A stretch of DNA of 34,812 bases from positions 1 to 34,812 of the forward strand of contig CAYXVU010000041.1 of assembly GCA_964468725.1 (NCBI GenBank). Direction: 5' to 3'. This DNA comes from CAYXVU01 sp964468725 (GTDB taxonomy: Bacteria > Acidobacteriota > Blastocatellia > UBA7656). The translations under genes and the position numbers were made by a program. Shown one piece after another: positions 1 through 8,191 of the stretch. The notes beneath the pieces were generated by a model, which saw only the letters and a list, made by a program, of their open reading frames with translations, did no database searches and was not told the origin of the DNA. Numbering within the stretch: the first letter of the stretch is position 1; each line of letters opens with the position of its first letter.

Positions 1-59
1 ATTCGAACCTGCAACCAAAGGATTATGAGTCCTCTGCTCTACCGTTGAGCTAAAGGGCC
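1..59 (-). tRNA. tRNA with CAT anticodon (Met or Ile2), 3' end cut by window edge
   Basis: Read on the minus strand, the sequence starts GGCCCTTTAGCTC, has a D-arm, a five-pair anticodon stem around the loop CTCATAA (anticodon CAT at 25-27), and a T-arm ending in GGTTCGAAT at the window edge. The acceptor 3' strand and CCA lie outside. The GGCCC acceptor start is like tRNA-Ile2 (lysidine-modified CAT) as well as elongator Met, and I cannot decide between them without the missing bases. The adjacent recombinase fragment suggests this tRNA served as an attachment site. Confidence 0.9.
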
Positions 60-147
60 AATGCGTAAGACGCTTTGTTAGAACAATTAGAGCTCCCGCA
101 AAGCCTAAACCACTTCTGGAATCCAAGAGGATTTACGGAGGCTGCTA

Positions 148-309
148 ATGTTTGACCAATTCTTCAAAGAGCTTCCATACCTGAAAAAACTGTCACCCCT
201 TACCCTGAAAAGCTATCAACAAGCCTATCAGCGATATCGTCAATTCACCAGTGAAGGTGACAGTCTACCAACGAAACTTTCTCTAAATCAATTGATGGTG
301 CAACCTTGA
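148..309 (+). pseudogene. tyrosine recombinase (integrase) N-terminal fragment
   Basis: A 53-codon reading frame begins at an ATG with a clear GGAGG ribosome binding site about 7 bases upstream and ends in TGA. The residues (start MFDQFFKELPYLKKLSPLTL, then KSYQQAYQRYRQF) have the pattern of the SAM-like, core-binding N-terminal domain of phage-type integrases, which normally runs about 80-100 residues and is followed by a catalytic domain with R-H-R-Y residues. Neither the rest of that domain nor the catalytic domain is present downstream, where the IS110-type element begins. It is best read as the surviving 5' end of an integrase gene next to its tRNA target, cut by the insertion. Assignment is by motif only; the fragment is short. 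Confidence 0.6.
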
Positions 310-415
310 TTCTGTAAATTTGCACCTCACGAGGAATGCCAGTAGTGATGCTATGAGGCAGTTTCTTCAGGCGTGATAAACTCACGTCGAGCATTGGACA
401 TGGAGGGATGTGCTT
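310..415 (+). mobile_element. probable left-end non-coding region of the IS110 element
   Basis: These 106 bases lie between the cut integrase frame and the transposase start. In IS110-family elements the non-coding left end upstream of the transposase can encode a bridge RNA that guides target choice. I see no decisive fold by eye, and the stretch is short for a complete bridge RNA, so this is positional inference only. Confidence 0.3.
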
Positions 416-1389
416 ATGGCAATCTTCTATGGCGTTGATTTTCAGGCGCGCTCGCAAACCATCTCTTACTGTGATGCACAAAGCGGGGAGATCCATTCGG
501 CGGTATTGCACCACAACAAAGATGATGGGCGGGCATTCTATTCACCGCTAACCGGCGAGATCATGGTTGCTCTTGAGGCCAGCGGGTACACCTCATGGTT
601 CGAAGGCCTGCTTGGCCAAACTCGGTCATCAAGTCTGGATCGGCGACCTGGCTGAGATTCGTCGCCTGGCTCGTCGCCGTCAGAAGACTGATCGCAAAGA
701 TGCCGAGTTGATCCTCGACATTCTGTTGCGGGGCGATTTCCCCAAGCTCCATCGGCTAGACGCTGATAGTCAGTTGATCCTTCGCCTCTCCGCTATCGCA
801 GCCGCCTGCTGAAGATTCGCACCATCGCCAAGAACAGCCTTCAGGCCTCAGCTATGCGAGCTGGGTTGTCGGCAAAGGCGAAGCTGTTCACCTCGGCTGG
901 TAAGCAGAAGTTGGAGAGCTTGCCCTTGAGCACGCCAACGACTCTCCAACGAAGACACTGGCTTGACCTCATCGAGCGGCTCAATGAGCAGGTCAAAGAG
1001 ATCGATAGATGGCTCAAGCAACAAGCTGCCTCTGATCAAAACGTCACTTTGCTGCCAACTCATCCAGGAATCGGCATTCTGACTTCGCTTGCGTTGGCTC
1101 ACACGCTTAGCCCAGTGAGCCGTTTCCCTAATGGCCGCAAGGTAGCTGCGTACTTGGGATTGGAACCAATGGAGCAGTCTTCGGGTGAAAAGAAGCGATA
1201 CATGGGCAGCCGTAAGGCAGGTTCATTGCTGATGCGGCACCTGATCGTTGAGGCGGCGCATATTGCCAGCCGCAGTGACCCGCAGTTGAAAGGCTTCTAT
1301 CTGCGGCTGGCGAAGAAGAAAGGTCAGAGCAAAGCAATAGTCGCTGTGGCGCGCAAGTTGGCCATCAGAAGTTACAGACTTGCAGCGGG
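416..1389 (+). pseudogene. IS110-family transposase, frameshifted
   Basis: The translation gives a DEDD-type IS110 N-terminal domain (starts MAIFYGVDFQARS, later QVWIGDLAEIRRLARR and TDRKDAELIL) and a C-terminal transposase_20 domain (LPTHPGIGILTSLALA, then GRKVAAYLGLEP, SGEKKRYMG, MRHLIVEAAH). A GGAGGGA site sits 8 bases before the ATG. The frame changes near 612, where an extra G in cttggcc would explain it, and again near 785-790 where the frame returns. The normal C-terminus is also lost after about 1375, where the frame runs on into the neighbouring gene without family similarity. The gene is therefore a decayed, probably inactive insertion sequence. IS110 elements lack terminal inverted repeats, so the ends are not defined; the left end must lie between about 300 and 415. 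Confidence 0.85.
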
Positions 1390-1472
1390 CCATCTAACGA
1401 ACCCCGGGGCTGAGCCTCGTCAAGAAGCTATCATTGGCAAGATCAGCGCCCGAAACGAAAACTGCATCTCTA

Positions 1473-2999
1473 TCAGTTGCCTTTGGCAGCAGCGGCCTTT
1501 GCATCGGCGCTCTTACGGCGGTGCAGATCGAAGAAATCATAGACATCCTTGAAGGTGCGTGGCGCGACGGTGATGTGATCGCCGCCGGGAATTTCTAAAT
1601 ATTTCAACTCGACACTGAGCCTCTTTGCCGCTTCAACCATGACGCGCGAGCGTTCGACAGGAACCGTCTTGTCGTTATCGCCATGGACGACGAATTGCGG
1701 AATGTGCGCAATCTTCGACATGCCCGCGGGGTTGCCGCCGCCCGCTACCGGCGCGAGCGCAGCAAACAGGTCAGGGTGATTGATGGCGATTGACCAAGTG
1801 CCGAATCCGCCCATCGAATGGCCGGTCATATAGATTCGATCATCGGCGATACGATAGGCACGACGCACTTCCTCGATGACGTCTAACACATCACGTTCTG
1901 CCGCACCAACATACATCGAAGCCGGTTGCCTGCCTTTCGGACAGGCGACGAGATAGCCGCGCTTTTCGGCTTCAACTTTGAACGCCCCTTGCAGGTATTG
2001 ATCGAAATAGCTGTTTTCATCGCCGCCCATACCATGCAACGCGACGATGAGAGGGTATGGCTTCGAGCCATCGTAGCTTGTCGGAACGAACAGGCGATAA
2101 GGCTGTAAGCTATTGTCTACAGGTGAGAGGTAAGCTTTGCGAAGATCTCCGCGTCGCACGCTGAATGGGTCGCGCCCAGCCTCCAACTGCTCCAATAAGA
2201 CGAGGGCTTCGGCCACTTCATCGTTGAAATTGATGCGGTCGAAATTGATTTCGGAAGCCGCCGCCATCTCGAATAAGCGCAAGCGATATTGCGCCGATGG
2301 CAAAGCGGCAAGCAACGCCTCTCTCTTTTCGGCGCGCAACCGTGCCGCGAGTTTGTCGGCGCGCGCTTTCGCCGCCGCAAATTTCGCCGCCAGCCCGCGT
2401 TCGATATGCAGAGCCACCGTTTTACTGATCGGCTCCGCCGCGCCGTCGTAAGTAAGCGTCAAGGCCAAACGATAATTGCCTGCTTCAACATCAGGGATGC
2501 TAACTTCGATGCGGGTCGGGCTAGCGATGAAATCCGGCGAGATTGCCGCAACCGATTTAAGCGTCTTGACCGGCTCGTTACCTTTGCGAAGCTCTATTGT
2601 TGCGCTCAGCTTGGAGGGAATTTTTTCATCGAGCGCGAACATCTGCCCGATTTGCAGGCTCACGGTTTCGGCAGGTTCGACCATGGCGCGACTAAGTTTG
2701 ACAGTGAGCGCAGCCGTGAGCGCACGCCCCGGCGTCCATTGCTGACCGCGAATGACCGCCATGGCTTGCGTGAGGTATTTGATCGCATCACCATAGCGTC
2801 GCGCCGTGTTGGCTTCGAAGGCCAGTTTTTCGAGGCGTTCGATCTCTGCGCGTTTTTCGTCGCTCAGAGCGGTCGAATTCTTCAAGGTGTTATAGCCGAC
2901 GGATAGCCTGAGCACCTGCCCGCTGTCTTGTGCTGCGACCGTAAGTGCCAACAGTGCCAGAGTGAGCAAAGCAAAGAGCGAACGTCGAATGGTGTGCAT
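1473..2999 (-). CDS. secreted alpha/beta-hydrolase (PHB depolymerase/dienelactone hydrolase-like esterase)
   Basis: A 508-residue protein if started at the ATG ending at 2999, which has AGGAGG 11 bases upstream; an earlier in-frame start adds 10 residues but lacks this site. The N-terminus (MHTIRRSLFALLTLALLAL, then TVAAQ) is a signal peptide, so it acts in the periplasm or outside. Residues about 25-290 are helical and beta-rich with no domain I recognise. The C-terminal 210 residues are a classic hydrolase: YPLIVALHGMGG oxyanion region, nucleophile elbow GHSMGG (Ser about 395), HGDNDKTVP (Asp about 443) and GGDH (His about 475). The fold matches polyhydroxybutyrate depolymerase, feruloyl esterase and phospholipase/carboxylesterase groups; the substrate cannot be told. 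It is transcribed toward the IS remnant and stops 80-odd bases after the transposase similarity ends. Confidence 0.88.
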   Translation of the reverse strand: MHTIRRSLFALLTLALLALTVAAQDSGQVLRLSVGYNTLKNSTALSDEKRAEIERLEKLAFEANTARRYGDAIKYLTQAMAVIRGQQWTPGRALTAALTVKLSRAMVEPAETVSLQIGQMFALDEKIPSKLSATIELRKGNEPVKTLKSVAAISPDFIASPTRIEVSIPDVEAGNYRLALTLTYDGAAEPISKTVALHIERGLAAKFAAAKARADKLAARLRAEKREALLAALPSAQYRLRLFEMAAASEINFDRINFNDEVAEALVLLEQLEAGRDPFSVRRGDLRKAYLSPVDNSLQPYRLFVPTSYDGSKPYPLIVALHGMGGDENSYFDQYLQGAFKVEAEKRGYLVACPKGRQPASMYVGAAERDVLDVIEEVRRAYRIADDRIYMTGHSMGGFGTWSIAINHPDLFAALAPVAGGGNPAGMSKIAHIPQFVVHGDNDKTVPVERSRVMVEAAKRLSVELKYLEIPGGDHITVAPRTFKDVYDFFDLHRRKSADAKAAAAKGN

Positions 3000-3091
3000 C
3001 GGTTCTGATTCCTCCTGATGGTAATGCAAAGGATGATACTCAATAGCAGGCCATTCGGAAAGCGAACTGCAGGCTCACAACCCGCTTGTCA

Positions 3092-3120
3092 TTGACTCAC
3101 TTTGACAAAATCCATAAGCT
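3092..3120 (+). promoter_or_regulatory. weak sigma-70-like promoter for the symporter
   Basis: TTGACT at 3092-3097 and TAAGCT at 3115-3120 are separated by 17 bases, upstream of the symporter start at 3167. The -10 match is poor. A TTGTCA/TGACAA inverted pair overlaps this stretch and could be an operator. Low confidence. Confidence 0.3.
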
Positions 3121-3166
3121 TCATCCGCCTCGTAAGGTCTAAACCGCAATCGCAAGAAAGGACAAC

Positions 3167-4621
3167 ATGGCTGACGATAAACAGAAAGAGCAGGCAAGTG
3201 CGTCCGAACAGGATTTTTATGAACGTGAACTGACGACCGACTTGAAAGACACGACTCCCGACAAACCGAAAGGCTGGCCATTGCATACGCGCATTCTGAT
3301 CGGCCTCGTTGTCGGCGTCGTAGCGGGCGTCGGCATGAACTTAGCCCTCGGCGGCGAGCATCCGAAGATCGCTTGGGTCGTGACGAACCTGACCGAGCCA
3401 GTTGGCCAACTCTTTTTGCGGTTGTTGCTGATGATCGTTGTGCCCTTGGTCTTTTCATCGCTCGTTGTCGGCGTCTCCGGTATCGGCGACATTCGCAAAC
3501 TCGGCAGAGTCGGATTGAAAGCTTTCGCTTATACTTTCGTCATTTCGGCCATCTCCGTTGTCATCGGGCTGACGCTGGCCAACACGCTGAGGCCGGGTGA
3601 CCGCATTGACCCGGCAACGAAAGAAGCCTTGCAACAACGCTACGGCTCGGCGGCGGCGCGCGAGGTCGAAAGCTCGAAGAAGACGACTTCTTCGAGCGAT
3701 TCGCCGCTGATGCAAGTGGTAAAGACGTTGATCCCTTCCAACCCGATTGCCGCGATTGCGGGCGTGCCCAACAATCCTTCAACCGCAACCTCGGGCGGCA
3801 CGCCTGACATGCTGCACCTGATGTTCTTTGCGCTCTTTCTCGGCGTTGCCATCACCTTACTGCCGTCGTCTGTATCCGCGCCCTTTGTGCGCGGCCTCGA
3901 GGCGCTCTATCAAATCTCCGCCAAAGTTATAGACATCATCATGAAGTTCGCGCCCTTCGCCGTCGCTTGTCTGTTATTTAACAACACGGCTCGCTTCGGG
4001 CTTGATCTTCTACAAGCGCTCGCCTGGTTCGTCATCACGGTGCTGGCCGGATTGGCGCTTCACATGTTTGGCGTCTATTCGCTCTCGGTATCCTTGCTGT
4101 CACGTATCTCGCCGACAGAGTTCTTCCGCCGCATCAAGACCGTGATGCTGACGGCATTCTCGACCTCATCTTCCAATGCGACGCTGCCGACGGCGTTGCG
4201 CGTATCGGAAGAGAATTTGAGCGTGCCGCGCGAAATCAATAGCTTTGTGCTGACGGTCGGAGCAACCGCCAATCAAAACGGCACCGCGTTGTATGAAGGC
4301 GTCACCGTACTCTTTTTGGCGCAACTGGCGGGCGTCGATTTAACGCTTGGGCAGCAGATTACCGTAGCCTATCTGGCGATTCTCGGCGGCATCGGCACGG
4401 CGGGAGTGCCGTCGGGTTCGATCCCCTTCATCGTCTTGGTACTGGCGACGATTGGCGTCGAACCTTCGTTGATCGCCATCATCTTAGGCGTGGATCGGAT
4501 TTTGGATATGTGCCGCACGACGCTCAATGTCACCGGCGACATTACGGCGGCGACCTACGTCGCGCGGTCGGAAGGCTACAAACTCTTAGAACCGCACACT
4601 GCCCGAGCAGCGGCGGATTGA
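3167..4621 (+). CDS. dicarboxylate/amino acid:cation symporter (DAACS, SLC1 family)
   Basis: A 484-residue inner-membrane transporter, started at an ATG with AAGGA 6 bases upstream. Family hallmarks are clear: the HP1 serine-rich loop STSSSNATLPTAL, the TM7 sequence ANQNGTALYEG (where most members have NMDGT), the HP2 region GIGTAGVPSGSIPFIV, and the TM8 substrate-binding stretch DRILDMCRTTLNVTGD. The N-terminal 40 residues are hydrophilic and charged, longer than in GltP. These carriers couple Na+ or H+ to uptake of glutamate, aspartate, C4-dicarboxylates or neutral amino acids. The NQNGT variant and the RTTLNV sequence leave the exact substrate open. It stands alone and ends against a hairpin shared with the convergent lipoprotein gene. 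Confidence 0.95.
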   Translation: MADDKQKEQASASEQDFYERELTTDLKDTTPDKPKGWPLHTRILIGLVVGVVAGVGMNLALGGEHPKIAWVVTNLTEPVGQLFLRLLLMIVVPLVFSSLVVGVSGIGDIRKLGRVGLKAFAYTFVISAISVVIGLTLANTLRPGDRIDPATKEALQQRYGSAAAREVESSKKTTSSSDSPLMQVVKTLIPSNPIAAIAGVPNNPSTATSGGTPDMLHLMFFALFLGVAITLLPSSVSAPFVRGLEALYQISAKVIDIIMKFAPFAVACLLFNNTARFGLDLLQALAWFVITVLAGLALHMFGVYSLSVSLLSRISPTEFFRRIKTVMLTAFSTSSSNATLPTALRVSEENLSVPREINSFVLTVGATANQNGTALYEGVTVLFLAQLAGVDLTLGQQITVAYLAILGGIGTAGVPSGSIPFIVLVLATIGVEPSLIAIILGVDRILDMCRTTLNVTGDITAATYVARSEGYKLLEPHTARAAAD

Positions 4622-4639
4622 GCAAGAAAGGAGAGGGGA

Positions 4640-4682
4640 CCTGATGTCTTCGCTTCTTGCGAACGATTGCGAAGACATCAGG
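4640..4682. terminator. 14-bp perfect hairpin between convergent genes
   Basis: CCTGATGTCTTCGC at 4640-4653 is the exact reverse complement of 4669-4682, with a 15-base loop. It lies between the symporter stop (4621) and the lipoprotein stop (4711). No long T-run follows on either side, so it would be a non-canonical, possibly bidirectional terminator or RNA-stabilising stem. Confidence 0.65.
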
Positions 4683-4710
4683 AAGACTGCACACGGGGAG
4701 TCAACTTCAC

Positions 4711-5067
4711 TTATTCGTCTTTGCGAGTGCGGCGTTTGGTTTCGACCATTCCGGTTCCGTAGTTTCTGCCATTGTAGGTCACGCCAGCGGTGACTCTGCC
4801 GCTGACGCCAATCACGGCATCACGGCTCGGCACTCCATACTTGTCGGTCGCCACCCACATGCGGCCTGTGCCATCATCCACTTCGAATATGCCATAGCCC
4901 ATCGCGCCATAAGAGCGTGTGACGCGGCCTACGATGGTGACTTCTTTGTCCTGATAGCGACCCGGATCGCGGGTGATGTCGGAAATTTTCTTGCGCTCCG
5001 GGCAGCCGGTCAATGCGACAGACATGAGAGCAACGCACACGCCAAGAAGAAGACGATTTCGATTCAT
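4711..5067 (-). CDS. small lipoprotein with OB-fold-like domain
   Basis: A 118-residue protein from the ATG ending at 5067, with GAGGAG upstream; the frame is open 28 codons further but without a binding site. The N-terminus MNRNRLLLGVCVALMSVALTGC has a lipobox (LTGC), so it is predicted to be lipid-anchored. The mature part (ISDITRDPGRYQDKEVTIVG, then GRVTRSYGAMGYGIFEVDDG, TGRMWVATD, and a GVSGRVT repeat) has the pattern of the OB-fold, tRNA-anti-like families (for example BOF-type periplasmic proteins), in which a strand with GRV is followed by DGTG. The role is unknown. It stands alone, convergent with the symporter. Confidence 0.82.
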   Translation of the reverse strand: MNRNRLLLGVCVALMSVALTGCPERKKISDITRDPGRYQDKEVTIVGRVTRSYGAMGYGIFEVDDGTGRMWVATDKYGVPSRDAVIGVSGRVTAGVTYNGRNYGTGMVETKRRTRKDE

Positions 5068-5373
5068 CTCTGCTCCTCTCCCATCGGATTTTGATATGAA
5101 GACGCTGACGAACAGCGCGAACTTCGCTAGCCCCACTGCTTCTCTCTGCACTGGCTTTGAGATTTGAGAGGCTCGAAAAGATGCCCGCTCGATAAGAATT
5201 CACCCGTCAGGAGGCAGAGCCGAATCGGCAAGCCATCAGACTGGCGGTTGAGCAGATCGGCTTATCTATTAATCGGTTTTCCGCACTCTTCTGATGGTGA
5301 ACCCGAAACCCTCGTAGTTCCGCAGTGGCGTTGCTTGCCCCTCCCTTTTCTACCCTGTACCCTATAAGGCATT

Positions 5374-6207
5374 GTGATCACCGTCGAGATCATCGCCATC
5401 GGCAATGAGGTGTTGCTCGGATTGGTACAAGATACGAATTCGAATTATCTCTGCCGCGTGGTGCGCGGCATGGGCGGGCGGGTGCGACATATTGCCGTCG
5501 TGCGCGACGAAATCGAAGCGATTGCCGATGAGATTCGCGCTTCGATAGCCCGTCGCGCCGATCTGATCTTGACCTGCGGCGGATTGGGGCCAACCGATGA
5601 CGATTTGACGCTTGCCGCCATTGCGGAAGCGGGCGGCTTGTCGTTGATCCTCCAGGCAGAGGCGAAAGCTTTTGTTGAGCGCAAGTATCGGGAACTTGCG
5701 GCACAGGGCTATGTGGCGAGTGCGCTGATGAATGAAGCGCGTTTGAAGATGGCGCGCTTTCCGCTCGGCGCGCAGGCGCTGGAAAATCCGGTCGGCGCGG
5801 CTCCTGCAATGGCGCTGGTGATCGCCAGCAGCCGGGTGATTGCCCTACCCGGCGTGCCTGCGGAGTTGAAGGGCATTGTCGAAGGTTCGCTGCAACCTTT
5901 GCTGGGCGAGATTTTCGGTTATGGCTGTTACCGCGAACGCGAGTTGATTGTCGAATGCAATGACGAATCGCTGTTGGCTCCGGCGCTTCGTCAAGTAGCA
6001 GCCGCCCACACCGATGTCTATTTAAAATCGTTAGCCAGCCGTTTCGGCAAAGATGTGAAGTTTCGCATTCTACTCTCCGCCTCTGCAGCGACTCCCGCCG
6101 AAGCGGACGAGAAGATTCACCGCGCGGCGCTCGATTTGACCGGCGCGCTGGCCAATAGCGGCATTGGCGCCGGTCTCGATTCTCCGCCTCTGCCGCGGCG
6201 AATTTAA
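5374..6207 (+). CDS. CinA-like MoCF-domain protein (no amidase domain)
   Basis: A 277-residue protein with a GTG start at 5374 and only a weak AAGG upstream. Residues about 3-170 are the molybdopterin-binding-like (MoCF) domain of CinA: AIGNEVLLG near the start, CGGLGPTDDD (residues about 66-75) and the ALPGVPAELKGI segment. Residues about 175-265 match the small alpha/beta domain that follows in CinA (VYLKSLASRFGKDVKFRILL). The C-terminal nicotinamide-nucleotide amidase domain of full-length CinA (about 410 residues) is missing, and the protein ends in a short unrelated tail. In CinA proteins the N-terminal module has ADP-ribose pyrophosphatase activity in NAD recycling, so this short form may do only that step. 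The upstream 200 bases contain no other gene. Confidence 0.88.
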   Translation: MITVEIIAIGNEVLLGLVQDTNSNYLCRVVRGMGGRVRHIAVVRDEIEAIADEIRASIARRADLILTCGGLGPTDDDLTLAAIAEAGGLSLILQAEAKAFVERKYRELAAQGYVASALMNEARLKMARFPLGAQALENPVGAAPAMALVIASSRVIALPGVPAELKGIVEGSLQPLLGEIFGYGCYRERELIVECNDESLLAPALRQVAAAHTDVYLKSLASRFGKDVKFRILLSASAATPAEADEKIHRAALDLTGALANSGIGAGLDSPPLPRRI

Positions 6208-6316
6208 CCGCCGACATAGCGGGTTTCGAATCCCCACTTGAGTCGGGAGTGCTACGGATGAGCAAGCGACAGACCCGACCGCTGCTTACCGCCCATCCGT
6301 GCTCCCTCTTCTCGAT

Positions 6317-6814
6317 TCAACCTTTTTTGGTAAAGATTCGTTTCGCTTCGAACATCCCTCGCGGCGTATCGAGGTAGAGATCAAGAGTCAACGTCGCGCC
6401 ATCGGCTGACAAGGTGTATTTTCTCGTCGTGCGTTGCGTCACAGTGCCGTTGGGCGTATTCGAGGTCGTCTCATCCTCCACAACGATGCTGCGGTGGCCG
6501 GGCGTCCAATAGATTTTGCGCTTTCCGGTTGCACCCGGCGGAGCGGGCGGCGTGAAGTCGCGTTCCTTACCATCCAGCAACCAGGTCTCATTGACCGGCG
6601 TTTCGCGCTGCGGGGTGACGATTTTGCCTTCCATCTTCACCTCATCTTCCTTCTGTGCGATGGTCATCGTCTGATCGAAACCCGGCGGGTTATTGAAGCT
6701 GCGCGCTTTATCGAGCGCCCACGTCCCGCTGAAGTTCGGTTTGTCCGCCGCCAGCGTTACACCGGCCAACAATATCAGCAACATCGTCAGGCGCGTTAGA
6801 CCTATCCCCTTCAT
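6317..6814 (-). CDS. small secreted protein, NFSGTW type
   Basis: A 165-residue protein with GGAGG before the ATG at 6814 and a signal peptide (MKGIGLTRLTMLLILLAGVT, cleaved near LAA). The mature protein begins PNFSGTWALDKARS, a motif that recurs in small secreted acidobacterial proteins with a lipocalin-like beta-sheet; the later strands alternate (RSIVVEDETTSN, QRTTRKYTLSADG, ATLTLDLYLDTP). No catalytic residues are evident. It begins 12 bases after the PQQ-like propeller stop, so it is very likely translated from the same transcript and may work with it in the periplasm. Function unknown. Confidence 0.85.
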   Translation of the reverse strand: MKGIGLTRLTMLLILLAGVTLAADKPNFSGTWALDKARSFNNPPGFDQTMTIAQKEDEVKMEGKIVTPQRETPVNETWLLDGKERDFTPPAPPGATGKRKIYWTPGHRSIVVEDETTSNTPNGTVTQRTTRKYTLSADGATLTLDLYLDTPRGMFEAKRIFTKKG

Positions 6815-6826
6815 AATTCCTTCCTC

Positions 6827-8191
6827 CTACTTTGTGCTGCCGATGCAGTAGAGATGTTTTTCGCCGCGAATGAAGATCATCCCATCCGACACCGCAGGCG
6901 ATGCATAAACCGGCTCGCCGACCGAGTTGGTCGCCAACACTTCATGCTTGGCTCCCGCCTTAATCACAAAGGTGTCGCCATCTTCGCTGGTCAACAGAAT
7001 CTTGCCATCGAAGGCAATCGGTGAAGCCGTGAAGGTTGCCGGAATCGGAATGCGCCCGCCTTCATACATCACCTTGCCGGTCTTCGCTTCCAGACAGGTG
7101 AGAATCCCGCGATCCGTCGTCAGATAGAGATAGTCGCCATAGAGAATCGGCGAGGGAACATATGCCGTGCCCTTCTCATACATCCAGGCGAGGTTCTGAC
7201 TGCCGGTCAAATCGCCCGACCCGCCCACGCGAATTGCCAGCACCCGCTTTTCCGGGAAGCCTGCGGCAACAAACACCAGGCCGCCGCCCGCCACCGGCGT
7301 TGGGATGGCATTGCTGTTGAGTCCTTTCGTCTGCCACAACTCTTTGCCGGTCTTCGGGTCATAGGCGATGACTTGCTCGAAGCCGCTCGTGACCAATTCC
7401 GTGCGCGTTGCCGCTTTCACTAACAGCGGGGTTGCCCAACTGGCTTGCACTTTGCGCGGCGTGCGCCAAACCTCTTTGCCGCTCTTTTTATCCACTGCAA
7501 CGATGAAAGACTTCACGCCTTCGTCTTCGTCGCACTGCAAAATCACCAGATTCTCAAACAAGACGGGAGAAGCGCCTGGCCCCATGCCGACGTTGGCAAC
7601 CTTTCCAACCGCCGTCTTCCAGACAAGCTTGCCGTTGACATCATAGCAATAGAGTCCGTCGCCTTCCCCGCCAAACCAGACATAGACATGCGTCCCGTCG
7701 GTCGCGGGAGTCGGCGCGGCATAATCGCCTTTGCGATGGCGCCCGTCATAGACCGTACCTTCGTAGGCGGTGCGCTCCCAAAGCAGCTTGCCGGTGTTGC
7801 GATCAACGCAGAAGACTTTGAAAGTGTGCTTGCGGTCTGCTCCGACGCTATCGGGATGCACGAAGATTTGGCCTTCGATCTTGTGTTCGACGGCTTTCGC
7901 TCCAGCAACCACTTCGCCTTCGAGGTCGGAAGTCAGAAAGATGCGATTGCCCCAGACGATGGGCGAGGAGTGGCCGCGCCCGCTGATGGGCGTTTTCCAA
8001 CGCAGGTTTTTATTCTCGCTCCATTCGCCGGGCAGACTGCCTTCGTCGGAAACGCCGGAGCTATTCGACCCGCGCCACTGCGACCAGTTACTACCCTTCA
8101 CAGATGCATCGCCGGTGAATGCGCCCAACGAAGTCAAGATCAACAGAACGAGAAGCGAAATCGAGAACCATCCTTTTAAGATGCGTGTCAT
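6827..8191 (-). CDS. secreted PQQ-like beta-propeller protein
   Basis: A 454-residue protein with AGGAGG upstream of the ATG and a signal peptide ending near LGAFT. After a WSQWRGSNSSGVSDEG motif common at the start of these proteins, it is a series of propeller blades with the PQQ-repeat signature (DRNTGKLLWERT, DVNGKLVWKTAV, DKKSGKEVWRTP, DPKTGKELWQTK, EAKTGKVMYEGG). It resembles BamB-like and quinoprotein-like YfgL repeats, but I see no PQQ dehydrogenase active-site residues, so a scaffold or binding role is as likely as an enzyme. Its start overlaps the stop of the upstream cytochrome b gene by four bases (ATGA), which implies translational coupling and perhaps a joint periplasmic redox role. 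Confidence 0.9.
   Translation of the reverse strand: MTRILKGWFSISLLVLLILTSLGAFTGDASVKGSNWSQWRGSNSSGVSDEGSLPGEWSENKNLRWKTPISGRGHSSPIVWGNRIFLTSDLEGEVVAGAKAVEHKIEGQIFVHPDSVGADRKHTFKVFCVDRNTGKLLWERTAYEGTVYDGRHRKGDYAAPTPATDGTHVYVWFGGEGDGLYCYDVNGKLVWKTAVGKVANVGMGPGASPVLFENLVILQCDEDEGVKSFIVAVDKKSGKEVWRTPRKVQASWATPLLVKAATRTELVTSGFEQVIAYDPKTGKELWQTKGLNSNAIPTPVAGGGLVFVAAGFPEKRVLAIRVGGSGDLTGSQNLAWMYEKGTAYVPSPILYGDYLYLTTDRGILTCLEAKTGKVMYEGGRIPIPATFTASPIAFDGKILLTSEDGDTFVIKAGAKHEVLATNSVGEPVYASPAVSDGMIFIRGEKHLYCIGSTK

Noticed and set aside
5390..6265. 291-residue open frame on the minus strand
   Set aside because: It is the antisense of the CinA-like gene, has a composition rich in Arg, Ser and Pro, and no ribosome binding site or family similarity.
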